From Vitis vinifera (Eukaryota; Streptophyta; Magnoliopsida; Vitales; Vitaceae), in the NCBI RefSeq assembly GCF_030704535.1, contig NC_081814.1, positions 26,018,001-26,082,000 of the forward strand: DNA of 64,000 bases. Reading direction: 5' to 3'. The position numbers were made by a program, and so were the translations under genes. Below are positions 33,223 through 46,815 of this stretch, piece after piece (the first letter of the stretch is position 1; the number at the start of each line of letters is the position of its first letter). A model generated the notes under the pieces. That model saw nothing but the letters and a program-made list of their open reading frames with translations, was not told the origin of the DNA and did no database searches.

Positions 33223-33880
33223 TTCATGGATCAGCAACAAAAAGAAAGGCACAGACATGAGAACTTCAAAGAAAATTCTTCACATTTCTAAAGGCTATAG
33301 TAAAATGAACCAGTTCTTTTGGGACAATATCTAAGATATTACAAGAAGGTTGTATTGGGTTAAAAGAAAGTTGTTTGGTCATGTTAGTTAAGATATCTGC
33401 GTGGAAGCTGAATATGCTGACTGTGTGGATGCGTCAATGAAGCTTTATGAGCTGGCATTTGAGGTTTATGAAGCCAGTTCTCTTTTGATATTAGGAAAAA
33501 ATAAATACATAAAGCAAAAAGGCATTTGCATGACAGATGAATCACTGCATCAGCCAAATGACAATCTTAAAGAACAGATAGTGTGAAGATCTCTCAATAT
33601 TTGAAGGCTTATATGTCATCCTTTAGAAATTATATATCCAACCACCAATCCCAACAGCCACTTTGTCCTAGATAGTTGGAAGTTGAATGAGAGTGTCACA
33701 TTCCCTGGATTTTTTTATCAGAAGTTATCAGGAACTATCGAACCAAGCACCATGTTCTAACTTCCATGGTGTTTTACCACTTGAGGAAGTGGGGGGTCCA
33801 TGACTTGGTGGATTTCAGCATGACCATGGATATAGCCAGACCTTTTGCAGAAAAAGATAGGCCATTGTGGAGAAGGCAGT
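33223..33880. other. G1 upstream region (unit 2), no gene seen
   Basis: Homologous to 6,524-7,181. A 61-codon ORF (33,401-33,586) is closed by one base change in units 1 and 3 and is not taken as a gene. Confidence 0.5.
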
Positions 33881-34213
33881 GGCCATTGGAAAAGGACTGA
33901 AACTCCTCAACAAGTGAAAGTGATGACCAAGTGTCCATGTGCTGATCTGGAATGAACGACTCTTTTGGCATCTTTCATCTTCATGGTGATGTGTAACGGA
34001 TGGCTGGTAGACCATCTAGCTGATTCAATTTGCTTCACCCCTTTCCAAATGCCTTTTTCTCAGCACAAAAACATTGACAAAATTAGTGAAGAAATCCAAA
34101 GGCCCACATGCCAAACGAGGATTCAACTCAGAAATTTCAGTTTTAGGCCAGGGTGGCTAAAACACCCCAGAGTTTGAGGACACCAACAACATAAATTAAA
34201 CGACTGTCATGGA
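33881..34213. repeat. R segment, unit 2 copy b
   Basis: Matches 7,182-7,515 closely, with the same internal 70-bp absence relative to unit 3. Confidence 0.6.
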
Positions 34214-34508
34214 CATACTATAACAGTCATGAAGTCCATTGAATGAAGGGATTGATAGAACAAAAATGATAATGTGATTTGTCAATTTTCAGGCAGTACT
34301 ATGGATGTATATAATACACTCCTAAACCCAGACACAATCAGTGCCAGAGAATAATTGTAGATCAATTTCTCATTAGTAAAAATACAAATTTATACATTGG
34401 CTTTGACTGTCCAAAAGCTTTGTTTTTGCTTCATGTTAATGCATTTGATGAAGCAAAGGGGAAAAAACATTTCTCCTTGAATCATTTCCAGATTCATTTG
34501 TAATTCAT

Positions 34509-35122
34509 TCAAGATTGAGACAGTGCCTGTTGAAGACAGTTGAAAGCTTTCTGATAATTCAAGAACCCCATAAATCAAAACTAAAAATTATTTATGTACT
34601 TCTGAGATGACTTTTTTCATATTCTTACTTTGGTTACTCTCTTTATCTTTCTCATTGGGATTGAGACCTGCAAAAGACAAAAAGAAAATTACTTACATAT
34701 TGAATTGGGAAGCCTTCAACGGCTTCTCTCCTGCTCCAACTCAAAAATCTGCTTGAAACTCTCCTAATCCCTCCTAGTTGAAGAGTTTGAGTCCCCAAGC
34801 TCAACATCCCCTTCACAGTTCCAGAGATCTTACAACCAATTCTCACTGCAGTTGGCAAAATATTAACCAAGTTTAGTTATTGATCCTATGATTTTCAAAA
34901 TTTTCTTTATATTTTCACCATGTTCCTATTAACCAAACAGAGGAAATGAAATGCATAAACTACATGTCAGACCTATATCTCTATAGAAAGTAAGATGCCC
35001 GGCCAGGAGATATTCTTTCTCAGTCAAGACATGCTTTGGGGACACGAAGAAGAAGAGGATAAAAGTACTTACTATGCTCTCTGATTCCATGCACAATATT
35101 ATCAGCCTTTTTCCCATGTTGA
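34509..35122 (-). pseudogene. GEM-like pseudogene, locus G2 (unit 2)
   Basis: Same remains as in unit 1: exon-2-like HGKKADNIVHGIREH (about 35,065-35,118), a truncated and frameshifted exon 3 (about 34,850-34,695) and an exon 4 with a frameshift (about 34,668-34,509). Exon 1 and the promoter are missing, displaced by the hAT-like fragment. Confidence 0.8.
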
Positions 35123-35149
35123 GTCCGCATATTTATTCATTGTATTCTA

Positions 35150-35925
35150 AGTTTTTAAAGACCAAAGCTTAAGATGAGGCATTTTAATATTTGTGAGGTG
35201 ATGCGTAGGCCTTGAAGCATAGGGTGTAATTTAAAATATATAAAAGAATAAAATAAAATAAAATAAAATAAAACCTTATAATAAGTTAATCTAAGATGGA
35301 AAAAACATACTATTAGTTCCACACTTCCACCAAAAATCATAATAAGTCACAAACAAATATAAGTCGTACTCATATAACTAAGAAGTATTAACTTATAAAA
35401 TCCTCCTCTCTAGTGTCATTATTATCTTCATCCAATGTATCTATTGTAGGAAAATTTCCACTACCAAATCCTTCCATTTCATCTAATTCCTTATCTTCGT
35501 TAATTGATACTAAATTCATATATATCCTTCTCCTTGTCTTTGCCTCCATTTTTACCAAGCATAAAATATTAATTAGGTGTAAAATATTATGGGCTCATGA
35601 TTAAATTCAATCAAATTTATTAACTTTAATTTTATAATACTTACTTGAAAATTCATCATGTTTTCTTTTGTAGGAGTGTGAAGAAACTATATTGAATGAT
35701 GGTGCTTGAATCTCTTTGCCTTTTTTGCAACACAATTCTAGAAACATCAACATTAAATATTTCCTCATCTTCAAGCCAAGAAAAATCAAATCGGAGGAGG
35801 GGAGCTTCTTTCTCCGTAATCCTTTCATCATCGAATCCATCTCTAGCTTCCACCAATATTGAATAAACATTTTGTTTTCTCTTTATACTTAACTCTCTTA
35901 ATTTAGCGTTGTATTTCACATATAA
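35150..35925 (-). mobile_element. hAT-type transposase C-terminal fragment (unit 2)
   Basis: Homologous to 8,455-9,235. An extra T in a T run near 35,725 shifts the frame of the first block, so the reading is split between two frames. The second block still ends at a stop at 35,388-35,390. A (TAAAA)5 tract lies at about 35,249-35,273. Confidence 0.55.
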
Positions 35926-37417
35926 CTTCTAATGTTCAAGTTTATTTTACTTTATTTTATTTTTGTATGAATCTATAAATGATTAAGAAAAACAGATTAT
36001 ATTTGTTGTTAAGATCGAAATATAAAAATATCCAAATAATAAATCATAGTTGTTTAATATTAAAATAAAATTATATGCATTAATGAATCCATATATATGC
36101 ATTAATGTTTTTTCCGTGTTTTATATAATTTCCCAGTTAAAATTCAGAAAATCAGATCCCTCTGCAAATGAATCCATATATATGTATTGTCAACAGTTGG
36201 TCAGCAGCTGAATCATCCAAACCTAAAATGAGAAAACCATATATTATCTCTTTTTCTTATATATAGATATATATGCTGATCACTCCATGTGTATGTGTCA
36301 ATTATGAAATCTTTTGAGCCGGCATATATTTTAGCTTTCTGATGGCCAGTCCTCTTCTATCGTCAAAAAGGAAAGAGACATTTGCAAAACTAGCGCCCTA
36401 ATACACGCTTAATGATTAGATATTCTAATGGTTTTCTCGGTAAGTGAAGGATCATAAGTCATCTTTGTGGGAATGCATCCAACCACCAAATCCATTAGGC
36501 TAGTCTCAATAATTCAAGAAATTGGATGGCTCCCATGATTGACAGCGGAGTTCAGAATGGCTATACTGATGTTTTTCGGCAGACTGAGAATTTGGATATG
36601 GGAAAAAGGAAAAGAAAAGGCCCAAGAAACTACTAACAAATGAAGTCAAGTTGTTTAAAATCGAAGGAAAAGAGGAAATCACAAGTCACAATGCTGATAG
36701 GACCATCTTACAATATGCTTGTCTCAAAACTTTTGGCATTCCTTTTTGTGGTTATTTTATCATCATACTTATGTGTTAAGGGAAAGGGGTCGTGGGCAGG
36801 GCAAGTTAAAGATGCTTCATCCTTTTTCGAATGTGAATCTCTATGTAAAATCATGAAAATATACGGAGGGAATCTAAAACACTGTTGATGAATAAAGTAA
36901 TGAATCTCTTCATGCATGTTTTCAGAAAGGAGAATCCTCACATGATTGCCAACTTTTTGGGCCCCGGAATTGGGTTTCAAGGATCCACCTGAAAGTTCTG
37001 AGTTCTTTATCCCCGAAACTCCACGTTATCAAGAATCAAAGTAGGAATTAAAAAAAATTAATTTAAAATTTTTTCTCACTAGATACCAATTCTTAGATCG
37101 GCCTTTTACCATCTCTTGTGAAAGTTAAGTGAGAGTAGGTCAAATCTTTTGATATCACACTAAGTAAGCTTGTTCTAAGAGTAATTATTTGGATAAAAAC
37201 AAGATTATTGCAGCCCAAAATAACCATCTTAGCCACATTATGACAACCATCACTGGGAGTTTTCTCATTAAAATATGGAGAGAAGGGCATGCATGCATCA
37301 GCTTTTATCATTCACTGGATTTGAATCATAAGTTGGGCAAGAGAATCTCTTTTATCAAAGGTTCTACAAGTTAGTGTGTTTTCCCTGATATGATTCAGAC
37401 TTATTAATTCCTTGGAC
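35926..37417. other. AT-rich region between G2 and R copy c (unit 2)
   Basis: Homologous to 9,236-10,724. Near 36,500-36,560 the sequence differs from unit 1 by replacement of a short block. The small ORF here (36,640-36,888) starts further upstream than in unit 1. No gene supported. Confidence 0.5.
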
Positions 37418-37672
37418 CTATATGCAACCCTTTTGGCATTCTTTCATCTTCATTGTGAAGTGTAAGGAGATGGCTTGTAGGCCATCCAGCTGATTCCAGG
37501 TGCTTCACCCCTTTCCAAATGGCTTTTCCCTACACAAAAACATGCCACATTTCTCACACGCCAGACAAGAATTCAATTCTAAAACTTTCAGTATTTGATT
37601 GGGGTAGGTGGCAATATCACTCCACAGTTTGAAGGACCCCAACAACATAAAATAACTATTGTAGCTACATTA
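37418..37672. repeat. R segment, unit 2 copy c
   Basis: Matches 10,725-10,975. Confidence 0.6.
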
Positions 37673-39114
37673 TTACAACCTCTCCACCAAGGGTTTTTTT
37701 CATTGAAAAATGGAAAGAAACATATGCTTCAGCCTGCGCCATTCAAATCCATTGAATGATTCCATGGATTTAATAGCGCGACAAAAGAATAAGGTGGGGA
37801 AAAGCATATCTCTTCTTTTATCAAGTTGTATCTACAGAAATGATTCAAATTCATTCTCTTGATGGGTGTTAGCCATTTTATTGGCTTAATTATTAAAATG
37901 TTTTGACATGCCATATCATCAGCTAATATTCTCCATCAAGCTGGTGTGAAATATCATGAATTAATGCTGAGAGTACTCAGCCTCTCTTCTGGACATCAGT
38001 CAAAATATTAAAGGATTTCCAGCCCTTTCATCAATCGGATGGGATCTTTTGTTGCAGATGCCAAATTTGTTTTAGAAATTGAAGATGGTTGTATGCTTTT
38101 GTAATTGGCAAGAACTAATGGGGCTTCAGTACAATCATTCACACATGTCTTCATCACAGTGAAACTGGCCTAATTTGACTAGCTCAAAGTTTGAAACCTA
38201 CTTAGCAATTTCTCATACAAGAAAGTTTGATTATATTCCCTTGTAGAAAACTTTCAAATGGGATAAACTGGCTCAAGTTTAGAGGTCTCCCTGCAAAATT
38301 AGTCATATAGGTGTCTGTTTTATTTTCTTGGCTCAATTCATTCTCTTGGGCTCTATCTATTTTTCTCTTGGAGTAATAGAATATCTCAATGGTTAGGCTC
38401 AAGACTTGTTAGCCATTAAATATCTTACATATCTTAATGATTTGTCAAGTGTCTCAAAGAATATTATGTAGATTATTTTACATATTAGTATTTCCTAGTA
38501 AAATTAGATATCCTACGAGTTGGCTGGAATATCCTAATAAATATTCTAAATTATGAGATGGAGTTAAATATATATGCAAAAGAACATCTTGTAGTATTAA
38601 AGCTTTCACTCATAACAAATGATACTAGGGCTACTGTTGGCATAACATCTTCCAGGGTTATATTCGACTACCAAACTCATCAGGGGGCAAATTTATTTCA
38701 TTTTTTCGAAAAGGGAGTCACCCCCTAATCCTTCAAGTTTCTACAATGTCTAGCTCCAGAATTTTCAATTATTGATTAGGGTGGAAAAAGCACTGGACAG
38801 CTCTAGCACAAAATAACTGTCAAGAACATTCTAGAGGCTATCCATGTACGTGCTCTTAAGCCCTATGACTTATCATTAAGGGGATTTTAAATGCATGAAA
38901 TTATTGAGTCCCATGCAAAGCCCTACCATGTAAGCAACCGAACAAACCTTAAATAACAAGAAACAAACCCTTTTCTAACCTTACATCTTTGTTCTGGTAT
39001 CTTTGATGATTTGATACTTCCACCACAAACTGTATCTTTCTTGACAATCTTTCATAAAAGAAATCTTTAAAGATTTCTTGTCTGTGCCTTTCTTGTTGTT
39101 GATGGCCCCATGAA
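37673..39114. other. G3 far-upstream region (unit 2), no gene seen
   Basis: Almost identical to 10,976-12,421, including the recombinant join near 38,831 that marks the loss of about 485 bp relative to unit 3. Confidence 0.5.
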
Positions 39115-39166
39115 TGACTCATTCCACTAAAAGTTGAGTCACCAACAATTTTTATCCCTTTAAGTA
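39115..39166 (+). promoter_or_regulatory. Putative G3 core promoter (unit 2)
   Basis: TGACTCA (39,115-39,121), TGAGTCA near 39,135 and TTTAAGTA (39,159-39,166), as in unit 1. Confidence 0.4.
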
Positions 39167-39264
39167 CACTTGCATTCCCCAAGGGTTGATCAACCTTTGG
39201 GAGTACAACCTCTTCAATCTCTGAAAGGAGAGAGCATTGTGGAACACCAGTTGAAGTTTGAGAA

Positions 39265-40388
39265 ATGAAGAACCAAGTTGCCGGACAGGTAATTGGAATC
39301 CCAATCAGCTTCCCAAATGAGAATCCCTCTTCTTCAAATCCATCTCTGCCATTAAGTCATAGTAAGATGAAGATTCTCTCTTTCAACCATATGCCCATAT
39401 AACTACTTTCTACTTAAAACTTCAAAATTGCAGTCCTTTTGCTAATGGGGTTGTCTTCAAAATTGCAGATGAAGAGGATAGGATGAAGAATATGATGAAC
39501 CAACATGGGAAAAAGGGTGATAACATTGTGCATGGAATCAGAGAACATGGCAAGTACTTAACCTTCTCTTCTTCTTCATGTCAATTTCCAAAACATAAAA
39601 GCATGTCTTGACTGAGAATTGAGGCATGCATATCTCCTGGGACTCTTACTTCTTATAGAGATATAGGTCTGACACGTAGTTTATGTATTTGTTTGGCTTG
39701 TTTGGCTGGTGGGAGTTTGAAGTAAACAAGAGAATATATATATATATTGAATCAGAAGAATTACTTCTATGAAACAACATTCTAGTAATAATTAATTGAT
39801 CTCTTTTTTTTTTTTTTTTCTTATGAACTTTTTTCTGGAAGTGCAGTAAGATTGGCGCCTAGGATCTTTGAAACTGTGAAGGGAAAGCTGAGCTTGGGGG
39901 CAAGGATTCTTCAACAAGGAGGCATGAAGAGAATTTTTAAGCAACTTTTTGGGGTTACGGAAGGAGAGAATCTGTTGAAGGCTTCTCAATGCTATTTATC
40001 AACAACAGCAGGCCCCATAGCAGGCCTCCTCTTTCTCTCTACTCAGAGGGTTGCCTTTTGCAGTGAGAGATCCATCAAATTCTCTTCTCCAAATGGTGAA
40101 TTGGTTAGATTCTATTACAAGGTTTGGTTACTCACATAACTATCTTTTTTTAAATATCTATATCTATTCTTTGTTAACATTTATGTAAAGTTTTTTTTTT
40201 TCCTTTTTCAGGTTTCAATCCCACTGAGAAAGATAAAGAGAGTAGACCAAAGTGAGAATATGAAAAATCCATCTCAGAAGTACATGGAAGTAGTCACTGC
40301 TGATGATTTTGAATTCTGGTTTATGGGGTTCTTGAATTATCAGAAAGCTTTTAACTGTCTCCAAAAGGCATTAATGTCTCAATCTTGA
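39265..40388 (+). CDS. GEM-like GRAM-domain protein, locus G3 (unit 2)
   Basis: Exons 39265-39361, 39469-39549, 39847-40121 and 40212-40388 give 209 aa in one frame. It differs from the unit 1 protein at only a few residues (for example EEDR for EVDR at the start of exon 2). Intron 2 begins GC (39,550), as in unit 1. The GRAM motifs CYLSTTAGP, QRVAFCSERSI and FWFMGFLNYQKAFNCL are intact. Intron 2 holds a longer T tract than in unit 1. No inactivating change is seen. Confidence 0.85.
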
Positions 40389-40490
40389 ACGAGTTACACA
40401 TCAACCCAAAAGTGATTGAAGCAGAAATGGTTTTGCCCTCTACATAAAAAATGTATACAAAATATTTTGTTAATAAGAAATTGATCTCCA

Positions 40491-41985
40491 ATTCTTCTCT
40501 GACAGCAAGAGCTTGGGCTTTTACGTCTGGATTTCGCAGTATATTGTTTCGAGAAAGTCCGACCAATCTTTTCAGCAACGAAAAGAAGCAGATTAGGCCC
40601 TGTCCGGGATTCATTTTAAGCGTCTTAGAAATCACTTTGCAATAGTTTTTTACAAACATTTTATGTTGGGTGAAACAAATAAAAAGCAATTGTCGCATGC
40701 ACTTTGATACTAGTTTTTTGAAGTAGGCCAAATGTGGCTTTTCAAACGTTACTGTTCCAATTTTTATGATTTTCTTTATATATTTTACCAATAATAATTT
40801 AACTTTCTTGTTTTACAAATACTTAGATTTTATTTTTAAAAAAATTAGAATACTTTTAAGACTATAGTTTTCCAAAAGCTGAAATTACTTTTCATCACCA
40901 ATTTTGGAACATAGTGTTTTAAGAATTTGCATAAGTTCAAATATGGAATTAATATTTTGGAGTTATGGGTGTTTTACCTAGATTGGCAATTCAAACAAAA
41001 AAAAAAGAAAAAAAAAAAAGAAAGGGAAATTTCTAAAGGTTTTCTAATTTTAAGTCTTTGAATCCTCCCTTAGACTACAAGTATAATGAAGATGAAAATG
41101 TTGAAAGCATTTAGAGATTAAGGTATATACTTGAGGTAGTGGATAAATGAAAACGAATCGATTGAGCTTTTCAAATCAATGGTATTTTTGTTTTTTGTTC
41201 TTTTTATAAAAGAAAAGCTTTAGGAGACCTAGCCATTGTTTTTTGACTAAACATTTTTATAGCCTATTTCACAATCGATTCAACTTTAAATAGGATAGAT
41301 TCACCTTGAGCTGTATAAATTTTTAGCAATTGGATTGGGGTTTCTCATTCCTATTTAAACCCAAATTTGTTATTTTAAGGGTGGGAAACATCATTGGTCA
41401 TGATGCACACATTTCATTGAGCTCATTTTCCTTTCTAAGTGTTAAGTATTTGTTTTTTATTCCAAGAAAATCCAACTTATTTTATTACTTTGAACAATTT
41501 TTGATCAATTGATTTTTAAACATCAATTGGTTTATTTAGTTCTTTCATCCATTCTCTTTGTTATTATTTGATTGGGATAAAATTCATTTTCTTCTTTTGT
41601 GAATTCAAAAAGAGACTGAGATTGAATTTAGTATGGACTCCAAATATGCTTTGGAAGAAAAAGGTAGCTAATTTAAGTTGGAAGGTGCTAGTTTAGTGTC
41701 TGGGAAGGATTAATGAACTTAAGTTAAGTAAAACCTTACATTAAATTTAGTCATTCACAATGGATATTTCTTATTACTTGCCAGCATGTGGTTTATATCT
41801 TTTTAGGGATTTTCTGTTTTAAATGGCGATGTATTGACTTATTCTCTTTATCTCCCTTCTTTAGTTAATTTCTTGTATTTATCCTAACTTAAAAAATTTA
41901 TATTCTTTTAATGAGTAGATTATTTGAGAATTTGAGTTGAAATTTAAGTATTTAATCTTTTAAATAGTTCGATATAATTTTCAAT
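40491..41985. other. Spacer of unit 3 with the empty site for element C; no gene seen
   Basis: Aligns with 13,801-14,178 plus 18,628-19,708. At about 40,863-40,875 the sequence reads actatagttttccaaaagc without interruption. No LTR of element B is present before its gag at 41,986. Confidence 0.7.
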
Positions 41986-42026
41986 ATGGTTTCACCCGAT
42001 CTTAGCATCGACACTGATAACACATC

Positions 42027-42697
42027 TGTAACGACCCGCTCCCAACCATGTAGATATTGTCCGCTTTGAACCTAAATGGGCCCTCATGGCTTTAAAACAT
42101 GTCTACAGGGTTAAGAGGAGTCCATATTTATATAGCGCCAGGAACTTTCCTTCCTATCTGATGTGAGATGTCATAAACACCCCCCCTCCCCCATGCAGAC
42201 ACAACGTCCTCATTGTGTCCCATGGGATTGTGGGACCAAACAGACAAACACCCTTATGGGGCCAAACAAACCCCTACACACCGAGGTTAGAGATCAACTT
42301 TGATACTATTTGTAACAACCCGCTCCCAACCGTGTAGATATTGTCCTCTTAACCAAGTAGACACGTTTTAAAGCCGTGAGAGCCCATTTGGGTCCAAAGT
42401 GGACAATATCTACACGATTGGGAGCAGATTGTTACAAATGGTATCAGAGCTGATCCTCGACCTCGGTGTGGGGTTTGTTTGGCCCCACAATCCCGTGGGA
42501 CATAATGAGGACATTGTGTCTTCATTGGGGGGAGGGTGTTTGTGACATCTCACATCGGATAGGGGGGGGGGGGGGGGAATTCTTGGCGCTATATAAATAT
42601 GAACTTCTATTAACCTTGTAGATGCGTTTTAAAGCCGTGAGGGCCCCATTGGGCCCAAAACAGACAATATCTACATGGTTGGGTGCGATTCATTACA
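42027..42697. mobile_element. Inverted-repeat small LTR (TRIM-like) element, unit 3
   Basis: 671 bp between target copies acatc (42,022-42,026 and 42,698-42,702). The arrangement is symmetrical: reversed LTR, reversed internal, central LTR-like palindrome (about 42,311-42,437), forward internal starting tggtatcagagc, forward LTR. It is one internal-plus-LTR module (269 bp) shorter than the unit 2 copy. A 16-G tract lies at 42,562-42,577. Confidence 0.75.
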
Positions 42698-42702
42698 ACA
42701 TC

Positions 42703-43477
42703 TACATCTATCCTTGCTCCAATGACTCACCAAAATACTCAAACCACTTAGCAAACCCAGAACTAACTCGTTCGTACACAATCTGTTCTTCTACCATTAC
42801 CAAATCTTTTCTCCTTGAATCAATCTCTTACTGTGAAGCTTGATGAGAACAACTATCTCATTTGGAAAAATCAACTACTTAATGCCATTATTGCAAATGG
42901 ATTGGAAGATTTCATCGATGGTTGTCATCCTTGTCCAATTAGATTTCTTGATTCTCAAATTCAAATCGTTAATCTAGACTTCACTACTTGGCATCGCTTC
43001 AATCGGCTCATTATGAGTTGGATTTATGCCTCTCTGACCGAAAGGATGCTATATCAAATTGTTGGCTATTCAACTGCTTTGGAGATTTGGTATGCTCTCA
43101 ACCAGATCTACTCTACTGCGTCCATGGCTCGTCTGATTGAGATTCATGCTAAGATACAAAACTTGAGGAAATGGGGAATGATTGCTATGGAATATATTCA
43201 AAAACTGAAGCATCTCTACAACACCCTTGTTGCCATAAGTGAGCCTATTTCATACATAGATCATCTTCTTTACCTGTTTGGGGGTCTTAACCGTACCTAT
43301 AATCCGTTTGTTACCTTGATAATCAATCAACCTGACAAACCAAGCATTGAGGAGATACATAGTTTGTTGCTTAGTTATGAGTTCAGGCTGGACTCAAAAA
43401 ACTCAGATGACCAATTGAGCTATCTTCAAGCCAACTTGTCCCAACTCAACTTGATTAAAAAAACCTTTCAAACCTAA
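42703..43477 (+). pseudogene. Element B gag remnant (unit 3)
   Basis: Downstream part of gag after the nested element. An open stretch 42,815-43,477 (220 codons) reads LTVKLDENNYLIWKNQLL, then a helical capsid-like region (TASMARLIEIHAKIQNLRK, IDHLLYLFGGL, PSIEEIHSLLLSYEFRLD). The segment before it has stops, and the true start at 41,986 is cut off by the insertion, so the protein cannot be made normally. Best surviving copy of this gag in the window. Confidence 0.85.
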
Positions 43478-46445
43478 TTCCCCATACTCTGGACATGGTA
43501 AATTTCCTAACTAGAACAAATATTCACCAACCCAACCTGGTCTCCTCGGCAAGGCCCCAGACAACTCTCCTTCATCTTATTCTATACCTACCACTCAATC
43601 CACCCCAAACAAGTCCAAACCTCAAATCCAATTCTATGGAAAACTTGGCCATACAACCAACATTTGTTATCATAGGACAAATCTCAATTACCAACTAACC
43701 CAACATCTTTCTAAGAACTTCAACACCTTCTCTTTTCCTAAAATCGAGACACCCAATCCTCCAATGTTCAACATGATGTCTAGCAACATTGCTACTACAA
43801 ACTCTATGGCAGATAATAGCAGATACTTGGAATCGGGAGAAACTCATCATTTCACACCAAACTACTCCAAAGTTGACCTCATCAACACCATTCACAAGGT
43901 CAGATCAAGTGATAGTTGGGAATGGTAAGAAAATTTCAATTTCTCACGTTGGATATGCTGTTCTATCAAGTTTTTCACATTATCTTCTACTTAATTACAT
44001 ATCACATGTTTACCATTTTAAACAATGTTATCAGTGTGTCTAAATTGTGTAGAGATTTGTTGAATTTCACCATAATTATTTTCTTGTGAAGGATCAGGAC
44101 ACACACAATATCCTCCTCCAAGGACACATTGATTGTGGCCTCTACAAAGTATGCTCACCACTATCCTTCTCAAGACATTCTATCTTACCTTTCGGCTCTA
44201 AAGTCCTCATCATTCAAACAAAAAATATCAACATCTGGCATAGGCGTTTGAGGCATCTAGCTTTAGCTATGGTTAAGAAATTTCTTGATATTTGTAATAT
44301 TAAAAAGCCAAGAGCTTTCAGTTTCCATTTTTGTAACTCGTATCAATTTGCTAAGAGTCATAGGCTTTCTTTTCATTTGTCTCAATCTCGGGCTGTAAGA
44401 CCTTTTACAATAATACATACAGATCTTTGAGGTGTTTCGCCTGTTCCTTCTATTATTGGTGTTAAATAATTCCTATTATTCATTGATGATCATACCAAGT
44501 TTACTTGGCTTTACTTGCTTAACACCAAAGGTGAGGCTTCTTCCATGTTTCTGAAATTCCAAGCTATAGTTCAAACTCAATTCAATGCTACAATTCAGTT
44601 TGTTCAATATGATTGGGGTGGGGAATGCATGTCTCTCTCCAAATTGCTTAAGTCTCAGGATATCTTCCATAGAATTTCATGTCCATATACCCCATAACAA
44701 AATGGTAGGGTAGAAAGAAAAAATCACCATGTGGTTGAAATGGGATTGTCTCTCCTAGGTCATGCTCATATGCCTCTTAGTTATTGTCCCTTTGCTTTCC
44801 AAACTGCTTCTTACCTCATCAATAGGCTGCCAACTCCAATTCTAGCTCATAAATCTCCCTACCATCTTCTATATCACGCACCGCCATCTTACTCACATCT
44901 CAAAATTTTTAGCTGCTCTTGTTTTCCTTTTTTACGACCTTTTAATGATAACAAGCTACAATTTTGGTCCTGTGAATGTGTCTTCATTGGTTATAATTCA
45001 CAACATAAAGGCTATTTACGTCTTGATCACACCTCGAGTAGAATTTTTATTTCTAGGCATGTTGTGTTCAATGAACTCTTTTTCCCTGTCTAATAGTCAA
45101 TCACTTTCTCCTTATACATCTTGTCCATATTCTCTAATCACTATTCCCATTTTTTCTTCCTCTACTAATCATATTTCCCTTTCCATCTCAAACTTTACAC
45201 CAATTCCCTCATCCTCTTTTTCTTCCTTACCTTCCTTCTCTTCGATCTCTCTGTTTGTACCACCTTTTGATCCACCCACTACAACCACCTCTCTTTCTCC
45301 ACCATCACAACCTTCTACCTCTTCCAACCCCTTGGTAAAGGACTTGCATATCTCTTTAGAGAAAACCAGACCACCAACTCACAATGATCACCCCTTGGTG
45401 ACAAGATCAAATAATGGAATTTACAAGCCAAGCTACTTTTGAGCACTCTTGCAGGACCTTAGGTTGAACCATCTACTTACAACCAAGTCGTCAAACATAG
45501 TCAATGGCAATAGGCTATGCAAGATGAATATGATGCTTTGATTAAGAACATGACTTGGAACTTGGTTCCTTCTCCTGCTCATGGTAAAGTCATTGGCTAC
45601 AAGTGGGTATATAAGCTAAACTGAAAGCTGATGGTAGTATTGATTGATAGACAGCTTGTTTGGTAGCTAAAGGCTATCACCAAACAGTTGGCTTGGATTT
45701 TTTTAAAACCTCCAGCCTGGTAGTCAAGCCTGTTACCATCCGTGTAGTTCTCACCCTTGCCATCTCTCAAAATTGGCTTATCCAATAGTTAGATGTCCAA
45801 AATGAGTTTCTACACGGTGACCTTATTGAAGAAGTTTTTATGATGCAACCACCAAGTTTTGTTCTCCCTAAATTCCCTAATCATGTGTGTAAATTGGAGA
45901 AAACACTCTATGGTCTCAAACAATCTTCCTGTGCCTGGTTCACCAAACTAAGCCATGCTCTTTCTCAGTGGGGCTTCCCTAGTTCTCTTGCAGATTCTTC
46001 CATGTTCATCTATAAGTCAGGTTCTATTTTTCTTGTCATACTCATCTATGTCGATGATATCATTGTCATAGGCACTCATTCTAAGTCTATTTCCAAGCTC
46101 ATTCTTTCACTTGGTCATCATTTTGCCATTAAAGATCTAGGATCTCATCAATATTTCTTAGGCATTGAGGTGCATCATTCTGCTTCTGGTCTACATCTTA
46201 GTCAGCATAAGTATATCACAAATCTCCTTGCCCGCACCTCCATGACTGATTCTAAGTCGTTTCATTCCCCTATGGCTTTTGGTTCTGCTTTCTCCATTCA
46301 TGATGAGACTCTTCTTGAAGATGGCACTGCATACAGAAGTGTAGTTAGGGCACTTCAATATTGCACATTAACAAGGCCTGATATTTTCTTTATTGTGAAC
46401 AAAGTCTACCAATTTATGCATTCTCCTTCTGATATTCATTGGCAA
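43478..46445 (+). pseudogene. Element B pol remnant: protease, integrase, RT, RNase H start (unit 3)
   Basis: The protease site reads LESGETHHFTPNY (about 43,825; D of DSG replaced by E). The integrase zinc-binding part is IWHRRLRHL..FCNSYQF (44,235-44,350), the core includes HTDL, FLLFIDDHTKFTW and NGRVERKNHH (44,410-44,730), and the LPTPILAHKSPYHLL block lies near 44,830. A Ser/Pro/Thr-rich linker follows (45,080-45,440). RT keeps YGLKQSSCAWF and YVDDIIVIG (45,910 and 46,050). The RNase H region is split by element A at 46,445. Several stops and frameshifts are present. Confidence 0.85.
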
Positions 46446-46815
46446 TGTTAAGCAAAACACCTTAGTAGCTACAAACATGTTAGAAGACGTGTGAAAGTTG
46501 TTTTGAATTAAGGAAGCTTAAGAATATGTTAAGAAGGCTACTGAGGTGTGAAAAGATATTGAAATTGAGGCTACAACCATAAAACAACTTAGTCAATGTA
46601 GCTGATAGAGTTTCATGGAGTTGTTATGCTGTTGTTGCTATTTTATAGGAAATAAATGTTAGTTCCAACTATTTTTGTTGTTTTTCTATTGTTTTTTTGT
46701 TGCAAACTTGTGTATAAATGTTGCATTTATCATTCAATAAGAGTACACATTTTTCATTGTCTCAAATACAACTTTTGGTTGTTGCTTCCAACACTTCTAG
46801 ATTCTAAAACCTATA
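46446..46815 (+). repeat. Element A 5' LTR (copy 3)
   Basis: About 370 bp, TGTTAAGCAA..., homologous to 23,940-24,308. Confidence 0.95.

Larger units (their letters stand above)
13801..40490. repeat. Large tandem unit 2
   Basis: Second direct copy: spacer, nested copia elements B and A, mini-element D, then GEM-like loci G1-G3. It is longer than unit 3 mainly because of the 4.44-kb element C (14,179-18,622) and an extra internal copy in the small inverted-repeat element; a plastid insertion adds a little. It also lacks about 650 bp of the element B RT region that unit 3 retains. Confidence 0.85.
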
